Assembly: GCA_018340805.1 (NCBI GenBank)
Contig: JACMZG010001870.1
Location: 21,813,159-21,877,158, forward strand
Length of the DNA: 64,000 bases
Source of the DNA: Microvelia longipes
Taxonomy: Eukaryota; Arthropoda; Insecta; Hemiptera; Veliidae
Direction: 5' to 3'
This document shows, in pieces, positions 52,115-63,200 of this stretch (within the stretch, counting starts at the first letter, position 1; each line of letters opens with the position of its first letter). A program made the translations under genes and the position numbers. Under the pieces are notes generated by a model. The model worked only from the letters and a program-made list of their open reading frames with translations. It was not told the origin of the DNA and made no database searches.

Positions 52115-52610
52115 ACCGCCTCCTCCTCACTCATAACCTTCCACCTATAACCACCCTTATCCACCTATAACCTCCCCTCACTCATATCCTTCCTTATAAT
52201 TTCTCTTATCAACCTATAACCTACCACTTGTAACCACCTATAACTTCCCTTATCACCTTTCTTATCACCTCTCTTATCCACCTATAACCTCTCTTATCAC
52301 CTCTCTTATCAACCTATAACCTTCCACCTGTAACCACCTATAACCTACCTTATAACCTTCCTTATCACCTCTCTTATCAACCTATAACCTACCTTATCCA
52401 CTTATAACCTACCTTATAACCTCCCTTATCAACCTATAACCTTCCATCTGTAACCATCTACAACCTACCTTATTCACTTATAACCTTCCTTATAACCTCC
52501 CTTATCTATTAGCTCTGACTCCCCCCCCCCTTTATTACTTTCCTCATCAGATCCCTTATCAACTTATAACCCCGCATAACCTCGCTTATCTATTAGCTCT
52601 GACCACCCCT
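52115..52610 (+). repeat. Foldback arm, degenerate 18-22-bp array (left)
   Basis: Pyrimidine-rich units of the type CTTATCCACCTATAACCT, varied in length and order, about 25 copies. The mirror is at 55335-55815. Confidence 0.93.
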
Positions 52611-52730
52611 AACCGGCGCAATCCCTTTATGAGATATTACTTATTTCTAACAGGTTGTGACGTGTAATTAATAGCTTAATAAAAATAAGGGTTCTGATAA
52701 GGACCATCCTCAATATGAGAACATGGGAGT

Positions 52731-52818
52731 GTGTCTCTCTTAGTAAAAAGCCTTCCCACCACGTCAAGGGTGGAGACACATCGGGAAGGTGTACAGTGCC
52801 CCCGTCCTCGCACTGTAC
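52731..52818 (+). other. Foldback arm, G+C-rich core with nested hairpins (left)
   Basis: GTGTCTC (52731) with GAGACAC (52773-52779), CCTTCCC (52751) with GGGAAGG (52783-52789), CCACC with GGTGG (52756-52773), and GTACAGTGC (52791-52799) with GCACTGTAC (52810-52818). Some of these compete. It is the only complex, non-repetitive G+C-rich part of the arm. Its mirror at 55152-55242 is nearly the same. No known RNA family is recognised. Confidence 0.6.
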
Positions 52819-52976
52819 TATGGCGACCATCCTCTTTAAAAAATATCGCCTCTATATATTTTTTTTATATTTTTATTTTTTTTGTATTTTTTATATTTTT
52901 ATTATTTTTTTTATATTTTTATATTTTTTTTCTAACGTATTTACAAATTACACTTACATCTCTTTAGCGCCATATA

Positions 52977-53136
52977 GGTTTACGGGACGCTATGCCACGC
53001 CAGTGACCTTAAAAGATGGAATATTGCGGTTTACGGACGCTATGCCACGCCAGACCGCTCTGAGGGTTTACGGGTCGCTATGCCACGCCAGGGACCCTCT
53101 TTGGGTTTACGGGACGCCATGCCACGCCAGGGACCC
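52977..53136 (+). repeat. Foldback arm, 36-bp array (left)
   Basis: Four units of GGGTTTACGGGACGC followed by TATGCCACGCCAGGGACC, starting near 52977, 53028, 53064 and 53103. The mirror is at about 54840-55005. Confidence 0.93.
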
Positions 53137-53349
53137 AATTATGCACGCTTCGCCATACTAGAGTTCCATCTCGTATTTGCGGCAGCTGTTGAGACGTGAG
53201 TGTAAGTGTAACATATGATTAAACTCTAAGAAAACTCGAAAATAAATCCCCACAAATGAAACTCACGTGGCTACACATGAAACCGTAGTAAATTTATGGT
53301 CAAACCGAGTATAGGTCCGTTTACAAGCTATTTATGCAAACTCCATACG

Positions 53350-53937
53350 GCTATAGTATAGGCTCCAAATGGCTCATATAGGCTCCTAATCAGTTCTAAA
53401 TGGCTCATATAGGCTCTAACCCAGCTCTAAATGGCTCCGATATAGCTCTAAATGGCTCACATAGGCTCCAAAGCGGCACTAATTGGCTCGTATAGGCTCC
53501 ACACTGGCTCTAGATGGCTCATATTAGCTCCAACATGGCTCAACCCTGGCTCATATAGGCTCCAACACGGCTCTAAATGGCTTCGATATAGCTCCAAATG
53601 GCTCACATAGGCTCCAAAGCGGCTCTAATTGGCTCCACCGGCTCTAAATGGCTCATATTGGCTCCAACATGGCTCAACCTGGCTCATATAGGCTCCTACT
53701 TGGCTCTAAATGGCTCATAATGGCTCTACTTGGCTCCAAATGGCTCATATAGCCTACTTGGCTCTGGCTATAATGGGCTCTAAATGGCTCATATTGGCTT
53801 CTACTTGGCTCCAAATGGCTCATATAGGCTCCTCTGGCTCTAAATGGCTCATATATGGCTCCAAATGGCTCATAGGCTCCAATAAATGCTCCACAGCGGC
53901 TCAAATGCTCAAATGGCGGCTCCAACACCGGCTCTAT
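53350..53937 (+). repeat. Foldback arm, GGCTC minisatellite (left)
   Basis: Units of the type GGCTCATATAGGCTCC and GGCTCTAAATGGCTC, about 16-18 bp, more than 30 copies. The mirror is at 54032-54620 as GAGCC units. It yields repetitive peptides in several frames, which are not proteins. Confidence 0.95.
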
Positions 53938-53967
53938 TATATTTTTTTTATTACATTTTCCAGTTCG

Positions 53968-54000
53968 TAGAAAATTTCAAGCTTTAATAATAAATTTAAA
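53968..54000. other. Foldback spacer (hairpin loop)
   Basis: 33 bp of AT-rich DNA between CCAGTTCG (ends 53967) and CGAACTGG (starts 54001). Too short to code for anything. Confidence 0.9.
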
Positions 54001-55846
54001 CGAACTGGAAAATGTAATAAAAAAATATAATAGAGCCGGTGTTGAGCCTATATGAGCCATTTGGAGCCTATTTGAGCCGCTGTGGACCATTTAGAGCCAC
54101 ATTGAGCCATATGAGCCATTGAGCCAATATGAGCCATATAGGCCAAGTAGGAGCCTATATGAGCCATTTTGAAGCCAAGTAAAGCCATAGAGAGCCAAGT
54201 AGGAGCCTATATGAGCATTTAGAGCCAAGTAGGAAGCCTATATGAGCCATTTGAGCCAAGTAGAAGCCAATGAGCCATTTAGAGCCAAGTAAGCCTATAT
54301 GAGCCAGGGTTGAGCCATGTGGAGCCAATATGAGCCATTTAGAGCCGTGGAGCCAATTAGAGCCGCTTGGAGCCTATGTGAGCCATTTGGAGCTATATCG
54401 AAGCCATTTAGAGCCGTGTTGGAGCCTATGATGAGCCAGGGTTGAGCCATGTTGGAGCTAATATGAGCCATCTAGAGCCAGTGTGGAGCCTATACGAACC
54501 AATTAGTGCGCTTTGGAGCCTATGTGAGCCATTTGGAGCTATACGGAGCATAGAGCGTTAGAGCCATATGAGCCATTAGAACTGATTAGGAGCCTATATG
54601 AGCCATTTGGAGCCTATACTATAGCCGTATGGAGTTTGCATAAATAGCTTGTAAACGGACCTATACTCGGTTTGACCATAAATTTACTACCGGTTTCATG
54701 TGTAGCACGTGAGTTTCATTTGTGGGGATTTATTTTCGAGTTTATTCTTAGAGTTTAATCATATGTTACACTTACACTCACGTCTCAACAGCTGCCGCAA
54801 ATACGAGATGGAACTCTAGTATGGCGAAGCGTGCCATAATTGGGTCCCTGGCGTGCATGGCGTCCCGTAAACCCAAAGAGGGTCCCTGGCGTGGCATAGC
54901 GACCCGTAAACCCTCAGAGCGGTCCTGGCGTGGCATAGCGTCCCGTAAACCGCAATATTCCATCTTTTAAGGTCACTGGCGTGCATAGCGTCCCGTAAAC
55001 CTATATGGCGCTAAAGAGATGTAAGTGTAATTTGTAAATACGTTAAAAAAAATATAAAAATATAAAAAAAATATAAAAAATATAAAAAATACAAAAAAAA
55101 TAAAAATATAAAAAAAAATATATAGAGGCGATATTTTTTTAAAGAGGATGGTCGCCATAGTACAGTGCGAGGACGGGGGCACTGTACACCTTCCCGATGT
55201 GTCTCCACCTTGACGTGGTGGAAGGCTTTTTACTAGAGAGACACACTCCCATGGTTCTCATATTGAGGATGGTCCTTATCAGAACCCTTATTTTATTAGC
55301 TATTAATACACGTCACAAACCTGTTAGAAATAAGTAATATCCATAAAGGATTGCGCCGGTTAGGGGTGGTCAGAGCTAATAGATAAGCGAGGTTATGCGG
55401 GGTTATAAGTTGATAAGGGATCTGATGAGAAAGTATAAAGGGGGGGGATCAGAGCTAATAGATAAGGAGGTTATAAGGAAGGTTATAAGTGAATAATAGG
55501 TAAGAGTTACAGATGGAAGGTTATAGGTTGATAAGGGAGGTTATAAATAGGTATATAAGTGGATAAGTAGGTTATAGGTGATAAGAGAGGTGAAAGGAAG
55601 GTTATAAGGTAGGTTATAGGTGTTACAAGTGGAAGGTTATAGGTTGATAAGAGATTAAGAGAGGTTATAGTGGATAAGAGAGTGATAAGAAAGGTGATAA
55701 GGAAAGTTATAGGTGGTTACAAGTGTAGGTAAGGTTGATAAGAGAAATTATAAGGAAGGATAGAGTGAGGGAGGTTTAATAGGATAAGGTGGTTATAGTG
55801 GAAGTTATGAGTGAAGGAGCGGTCCAGAACGCTCCTTTCCCCCTAC
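54001..55846 (-). repeat. Foldback right arm
   Basis: Reverse complement of 52090-53967 with all arrays in mirrored order. It is 32 bp shorter. Many differences are single-base losses (for example GGCGTGCAT where the left arm predicts GGCGTGGCAT), besides a few unit-scale changes in the minisatellites. Confidence 0.92.
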
Positions 55847-55854
55847 TTTTAATA
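55847..55854 (+). repeat. Target-site duplication, right copy (TTTTAATA)
   Basis: Exact copy of 52082-52089. Confidence 0.88.
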
Positions 55855-56942
55855 AATAATATCTTTTATAGACGTATGGCATATCGTTAGATACGTCCAT
55901 AAACAGTTGAAAGTTCGAGAGTTATAGCTGATATATAAAATCAAATTTTAAAATAGCGACTAATATCAAACTGAAATTCGGCTTATTCATTAGGAACTTA
56001 TAGGTAGAAAAATTTTTTCGTCAATTTCGATCTTTCACGATTTTTTATGACTCAATAAAATAGGATTCCATGGTCTAAAAATTTGTATCTTTTAGACCAC
56101 ACATTCTGATTTTTGTGCCAAATTTCAATCTTCTTGGGTGAACAATGACTCAAAACGACTTAAAATGCCTAAAATGAATAAGTTTGATCACGTTTTCGGA
56201 TTTATAGGATAAATACAATACTTTCTCTAAATAACCTATGTCCTTTTATCCTAACCTATGTATATTTAAATTTATTCGCCATGTTACTGCTACCGCTACA
56301 GCTCTGTCGGTGTTTTCATTATTACTATGTATTTGTAATATTAACTTAGTTAGAAATGTAGCAGTTTGTTTTATTTAATATTGTATCTTACTTTTAATAT
56401 AATTTATTTTACTCCTATTTAATTTATGTCTTATTTAAATATTTTTCGAACAACTTTATTGACCAACCATCGCTGATTTATTTTATTCATCCTGTATACT
56501 TTTATTTATTTGTGTTGTTTATCGTTTTGGAAAAAGAGGAAAAACACGTTTAAACCTGGTCGAACGGAGAAGTTTAAGATAAAATATCTTGTTGATAGTG
56601 ATATATGAGGAGAGCCACTTTGTCTATTTCTATCTTACCAATTCGATACTATCTATTATCTTTTTTTAACCTTCTTACAAAAATTATCGATCTGTCTTAT
56701 TCAATTTGAAAGATGGGGAAATTAGATATTTTCACATGGCTTCCACGCTTAGCACTTTCATTGATATGAAATGATTTTGGTAAAACAGCAGTACTCTTTC
56801 TGCCTAAATATTTTTGAAAATATTTTTTTATTATAGTGCTTGATAAAATAGCTCTGTAAGTTCGTTGATTCTCGCTCTATCTACCAGAAAATATGCCTAT
56901 GATTAATTTCGAAACATTTTTTTGTAGAAATTAGTTGTTGTA
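55855..56942. other. No gene seen; possibly an older repeat hosting the foldback
   Basis: AT-rich. The phrases at 56040-56160 (TCTTTTAGACCACACATTCT and CCAAATTTCAATCTTCTTGG) have the style of old element untranslated sequence, but no second copy was seen here. Confidence 0.35.
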
Positions 56943-57233
56943 TTGACTCTTTATTTAGACCCAATACAAATTAGAACTAGGTATAAATTGTCATCTTTGG
57001 ATCAATGTATTGATACTTTTTGCCAATATGAAATAATTGGAATGCATCCAAGGTTAAAACGAAACTTGGGTAAATTCTGTTTTCCAGTCTGCATAGAAAG
57101 TCTTAAAACTCCTCCTTTGAACATTATTATCAAAACTTCCACCAAATATTCAGATTCTAAGAATTTTCACAATAATGAATCTTTTTGTTGCCTTTTTTGG
57201 TCTAAAACTCCGTTTGCCAATTTATTGATTTAA
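56943..57233 (+). CDS. Orphan open frame of 96 codons, possible exon
   Basis: The longest non-repetitive + frame downstream of the tetraspanin exons. The first codon is TTG, and an acceptor-like CTCTTTATTTAG precedes 56960. The product has protein-like composition with several Cys (SLDQCIDTFCQYEIIGMHPR near residues 18-37) and a basic stretch (MHPRLKRNLGKFCFPVC). It has no membrane helix and no CCG motif, so it does not fit the missing tetraspanin exons. No family is recognised. It could be a degraded element or chance. Confidence 0.15.
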   Translation: MTLYLDPIQIRTRYKLSSLDQCIDTFCQYEIIGMHPRLKRNLGKFCFPVCIESLKTPPLNIIIKTSTKYSDSKNFHNNESFCCLFWSKTPFANLLI

Positions 57234-60200
57234 TTTTCCGTTTACAGTTATTATATTTACGCGTTTTAGTTTTTTAGGTGTATAATCTTTTACAAATTCA
57301 ATCGTTGGTTCAAACCGATACAAATTCAAAGGTTTGTTATAATCCTACACATAAAGGGATTGGGCGGGCCGTGCATTTTGTATGGTTCGTGAACTGAATA
57401 CTATACTGTCTCTAAATTTCCCTTGACTTAAAAATATTTTTTAGGATAATAGGTTTTTGTAACAAAAATATTTTAAAGTAAATTATTTCAATTTATTACT
57501 TATAAATTTGCCTATGCCTCAATTGACTACAATTTTTTCCAGGTTAGCCAATAAACGGTTTCAAATTTGAAATGGTAGTATCAGTGTATTTTTTTGAATC
57601 TGGAATGTTAAATTAATTACGACATCAGTCCTGTTTGCACAGAAATAATTATTCGTGATTTACAAAATTTGTATCCTTATTGATATTGTTTTTTGAATTG
57701 AATTAAAAAAATAAATGCAAATAAGAATATTAAGTAAAATAAAATAAATGTAATGTATAATAATGAAAAAAATAATACGAGACGGAATTCATATTCTAGT
57801 TAGTAATACTTGAAGGGTTATTTGAAGTATACACTATAGATTTAAAAAGAGTATAATACAAAAGATTTAAAAAATCTGGAATTTATTAATTGTTGTCACC
57901 ATAAATTGATTTTATAGTCATTTTTTAAATGAGCTCTTTTTTTTAAAAATGTGTAAATTTTTAAATTAAAATATTTTGCAAAATGAAGTTAAAAATAACA
58001 AAATTCTAGTAAAACATTAGATAACAAAAGCTGCAAATAGAAGATAAAGAAATATCCAGAAACTGCTGAAAAGAACACCGTATGATGTCACTGCTCCAAG
58101 GTTTATTTTATTATCTTTATTCACTATTTCGGAGAAAATATGACATATTTAATTCAGTTTTATTTTATGTTACGTTGTCTGGAGACTTAAGACTAGAATC
58201 AATAAGAACGTTATACAGTCTACGTTGTTTTTTAATTACTTCAATTATAATAGCAGTTTCGGACCTATTCCTCATAAAATTTAATTAATTATTTTTATAA
58301 CTGCATTATTTTGTTAAATATTAATATCTTTTTGTTTTAAGTTTTTTTGCTTTTATAATATAAATGATTTATTTTGATTCCTTTACAAATATTTTTAGTA
58401 AATTGATTTATATAATTTATGTTTAATACCAGTAGCAAAAGTTACCTTAAGTAGGGTACTCTTGTAGGTTTAACAACTAGAGTAATTTACTCTTAAATAT
58501 GAAACAGATTAGAGCCGCTATTGAAATAGCTATTGACTTTAAACATAAAGATGATATAAAAGAAGCCCACTCTAATAAAGAAAGTTAATTTATAGTTTGA
58601 ATTTATAGTAATGCAAATTAAGAGTCCAAGATCCTTAATAGTTCAGAGTTCACTTTAAACTGCTTTTACCCATAAGGTTAAAATCAAACCAGTCAGTTAA
58701 AATATCAGCTATTTTAAAATAAGTTGTGAACATTTCTTATCCTTAAAGTTTTAAGTTTACCCCATTCATTGATTCATTACTATTTTTATTTCCTTTGTAA
58801 AATTAAATCTATTCTTCTACTATTTTTCTGATCAATTTAATAGTTTAAGAAGATTATACATTTATTCTGCTTTAACACGTGGTACAGAAAGTGTGTCCTT
58901 TCTGTCCCATTTCTTTTATTTTTCAAATAATAATCAAATAAAAAATGTTTTGATAGGGTGGTCCTCATTGATCCCTAGGGTAGGATTTGCTTGATACTCT
59001 ATTCTATCCCTTTAAAATTCGCCTGAAACTGTTATAACATTAGACCATAACAACCCTTATCCTTGTCATTTCCCCTATTTCTTCTTCATTGACCGTACTA
59101 AGCATTTCTTACCATTATGTGTCAATCTTAATCTACGATTGATTGAGGTGTCAGTCACTCTAATACCTTATTGAATTCCTTTACGATCAGTAGATCCTAC
59201 TAGTCATTCTCTTTAATTAAACAAAAGAATATAAATGAAAGAGAAAGTTAAAATAATTCATTTTAATGTATTGATTGACGATGACCTGAAGTTTAATAAA
59301 ATTTAATTAAAATGAATTTTGTAAATATTCTTTGATGTATTATTCCATATAACTTCATACTTCTGTGTTCCCCTTTAAATGTTAAACTTCTAATATAGCT
59401 TATTCATAAATATATTAATGGCGTCTTGTCCATTTAATATTACTATTTTTCTCTGAACATGTTATATTTCTCATGTGTATGTATGTTCAGTCAAAAATCA
59501 AAAATAATAATATTTGTCTAGTGTTCATAGTAATTAAATGCCTATTAGTTTATTAAATGTGGATAAATTTAATCGAATGTCCAAAAGAAGATAAGTTAAT
59601 GAAATTCTTTAGTTACTATGTAGAGCTTATTATCCAACTTTGTGCTGTGGATTTATCCCTATCCTTAATAAAAACTACATTATTTTTTTAAAAAGCTATT
59701 TTTTGTTCTTCGTGTGTTTCTTTATATATATTTTAAACTAACCTTATAATTTGTATTAGTTTAATTATGTTACTATTTAATTTATCGCATCATATCACAC
59801 ATAAAGTCTACTTTTTTATTAATGTGATACTATAATTTAATAAAAAAATATTATGCTCACAAGCCATTAAATTTTTATAACATAAAAGATTTGTTAGTAC
59901 AAATTATTTTATCTTAGGGTATAAAAATAAATATTTAGGAATAAAAATAGAAAACAGAGGAGAAAGCAGAACAAAATATTTACAGATGAGTGGGAACAAA
60001 AACAAATAGAGAACTGCATTAAAAATAAAGATGAAAAGAATATGTTTAAAAACAAAAACTTAAAGAACAAAAGAATAAAGATTTAATAGAATTAATAATA
60101 AGTATGATAGTGTTAAGAATAGAAGAAAAATAAGATTTAACAAGTAATGAAATTATATTTATATGTTATATTTTTTTCGATAGTAGCATAGATTTTAATT

Positions 60201-63200
60201 TTGGCTAATTTTTAATTAATTGTTTTCTTGTGATTAAGGGACTTAGATTTGTATTAATTATATGTTGTGCTTATTGCTTTATACGTTAAGGAATACAATA
60301 TATACTTTGATAATTTGTAATTAATATTAAAAGTTAGTTTTTCAGAATGAGGTCGGTCGAGGTTAAATTCGTGCCAAGTTATTAGAAACAGCTAGAGTCT
60401 GTTATATATTTAGTTACGGTCATGACGGTTTTGAAAAATCTGTTTTAGATGACTTAGAAAATGTTTCTTGAATAAAATTGTCATAAATGTTGCAGTCGTT
60501 AAAAGAGTGATTTCCTTTTATGGGATGTGAAATAAAATTTTTTATCTTGTTTTATTTTTTAGACGAAGTATGATTACTATTTATTGATTTATTTACCAAA
60601 TTTGCTAGTTTATTTATAGTTTGTATACCTCTTTCAACAATAGAGTTACTCTACTAGAACGGGGTAAAAGCACTTTATTCCTTTTTTACTTTATTCCTTT
60701 CCTACTTACTATTATCTACCTCTTTGTGCTTAATTTAAGTCCTAATTTGTGGCTGTTTTCTTGTTCTGAAATTACCACTTTTTAGTGAGGCTTTTATTCT
60801 TCTGATCGCTCTAAAGGCCTAAGACTAATAATTTTTAATCAGCACGATGCTACTGCTACTACATATACTTTAATAAGTTTTATTTTAATTTTTTAGTTGA
60901 GTTTTTTTATACTTTTAATTTAGTAAAATCTTGATAGTCCATTTCTTCAATTCGATCCAAGCAAACAATGTAAATCATTGCAATGGTAGAAAATATAGAA
61001 GGATAAATTACCGAATTATCGAGTCTTTTTTGTTTAAAGTGCAAATTATTGGACATCTTTGTTTCCCTAATTCCAATGCTGAAGAAAATGATCAGAACTT
61101 ATTTTACATATTTTTATATTGATATTAAATATTCTTATATATTCTTTAATATTTACACTAAATATTCTTTTATATTCTTTAATATTTATATTAAAGAATA
61201 TATTAAAATAGTCTTTATTTTATAATATCCGAATAGTAAACCGGAAAAGTGTAATATGAATAAAAATAATAGTAGTCTTGGTTTCTGAATATTTTTTGTT
61301 AAGATCCCTTCTAAAAAGATTTTTATAGTTTAGATTATAGATTACTTTAAAGTAGAGAAAAAGGTAAGGATCCATTAAACCCACATCTTTAGATAAGGAA
61401 TCGATCTTTGAAAAACATATAAATGATATGAGAGTGGGCCGATAGTAAGGTTTGGGTCTTTAAAAACCTATTTTGGAAGTAGTAGGTAGCGTGATGGAAA
61501 TATATTTGAGTCAATCAAAAAGGATAAAAATACTTAAATAAAGACTCAGAAGGCAGAGACTTAAAATCTGTTTTCTTTTAGTTAATTTTCATCAAAAACG
61601 TCAGAAAATTATGCTTATGAGTTATGAGGTTGTTCGTATGGCGGAATTTAGTATAAATGAGGAAAAGAAGGAATTGTGTCAGTGATGTTTAATGCTTTTG
61701 TACCTATCCCTAGAATATATGCCATGACAAAATATTAAAATATATTAAAATCTCTATTTCCTTTAAGATATGAAAACATATCACCGGGTTTTTTTTTCGC
61801 ACATCACTTTCGTAGGTCATTTTTTAGTACTATCCCTAAGATTCAAAAAGTCTCGACGCAAAATGATATTTTTTTCCATTGTCATTGGTATTGATTTTGC
61901 TCCGTTCCATTGTTGTTGTAGAGGAGACTTCACATTTTCCACAGATAAATAATATTAATCAGTCCAGCTTTTAAATATTATGCATAAAACATTATATGGA
62001 AAAAATAAAATGTATACTTTTCCTAGGACTATAACTCTATATATTTAAGTTATATGCATTAAGTAATCTGTATATCTATAGATATAATAGATTATAGATA
62101 ATAATCGATTATAGATATAATCTATATCTATATTATATCTATCTATTAACTTTATATTTCTATGTTCACCCTTAAATTTCTTTAGACTTCTGTAGAGGTG
62201 CATTTATTTTATTACAAATAAGTGAAATATTTTCCATATACTGAATTTATACTGTCAATAATTCAGTAATACTGAATAATGTCAATAGAAGAGGAAATGG
62301 AAACGGGGTGACTTCACCACTCACAAGCGTACTAGACAAGCATATTAAGATAAAATAGTATAAGACTTCGAGCTTCATGGTCAAAAATCATTCAAAAATA
62401 AATTATCTCTTTCAGGATGAAGTAAAATATTGCGTTAAGGAGCGAAACTGTTTAAAATAGGTTATTATTTGCTGTAAAAGTCGCTTGATATATTCTCTTA
62501 GGTGAATGCGATTTTATTTTTAGCAAATAGAACCTACCCTTATTAGAACAATCATTTGATTATTAATTATTATTCATACACTTAAAGTTATTAGTTATTA
62601 GATTTAAAATGCAATGGATTATTATAGACATTAATGGTGTATGTATTATTGTAGACTGTAGACTATTCAATTACGCTTACTGACATTAGGATTATAATAG
62701 TCTTAATCTTGTAACTTTTTTGACGGCGTCAGGGTTTGTTTAACAGTTCATCGGAATCGATGTCATAATGTATAGTCGAAGTTCTTGAAAATATTTTGAA
62801 AAAGTTAATGCCGAATGTCGCGAGAGAAGGAGTTTTATATAATAGGATACTAAAATTACGCAAAATTAACTTAATGGCTTTAACACGATATAGTAATTTC
62901 TTCTAGTTTTCGAACTTGACAGATGGGATCTCATTTTAGCACCCCGGTTGATTAACTCTGCAGATTTCAAGTTTCTGTTGATTTTTCAGGCGAGCCATCT
63001 GCTCTGTCAGTCCGACAGTTTCTCCCCTTTGTTACATCTACATTCCTAATACTTTCATACATCACCTTGTCTTAGTTTTCTTGAAGATTCTCCACTTTAC
63101 CATTGCTATCTGTTCCCCTTGATTTATTTACACACTTCCGTGTATCTTTTTGACCCTTCCGGTTGACAATGCGAATAGATCCTCGGCATTTTTTATTTGT

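Larger units (their letters stand above)
52090..55846. mobile_element. Foldback element, 3,757 bp, non-autonomous
   Basis: Arms 52090-53967 and 54001-55846 are reverse complements along their whole length, differing mainly by small indels, around a 33-bp spacer. An 8-bp direct duplication flanks them. Order in the left arm: terminal GTAGGGGGAAAAGGAGCG; an 18-22-bp array (52115-52610); a G+C-rich core with nested hairpins (52731-52818); a TTTTTATATTTT tract; a 36-bp array (52977-53136); a unique segment; a GGCTCATATAGGCTCC array (53350-53937). Long inverted repeats built from subrepeats define foldback elements such as Drosophila FB. The 8-bp duplication is also typical of hAT and P-type transposases. 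No transposase is encoded; frames inside are minisatellite or AT-tract artefacts. Confidence 0.93.

Noticed and set aside
52115..52610. Telomere-like repeat (CCTATAACC resembling TTAGG/CCTAA types)
   Set aside because: Unit length and order vary widely, and the array is mirrored inside a transposon, not at a chromosome end.
52715..53161. 148-codon frame, the longest in the window
   Set aside because: It lies in the foldback arm and reads through a TTTTTATATTTT tract and the 36-bp array; its mirror occurs in the other arm. No domain.
53674..53928. Repetitive protein with MSHLEPSR-type units
   Set aside because: A translation of the GGCTC minisatellite; the same array is open in several frames on both strands.
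56943..57233. Missing tetraspanin large-loop exon
   Set aside because: Cys residues are present but there is no CCG motif, no flanking membrane helix and no phase-0 acceptor/donor pair.
61770..61952. Frame with a Cys-Cys-Cys run (HCCCRGDF) as a tetraspanin loop
   Set aside because: No Cys-Cys-Gly, no splice sites in phase, and the frame is short and AT-biased.
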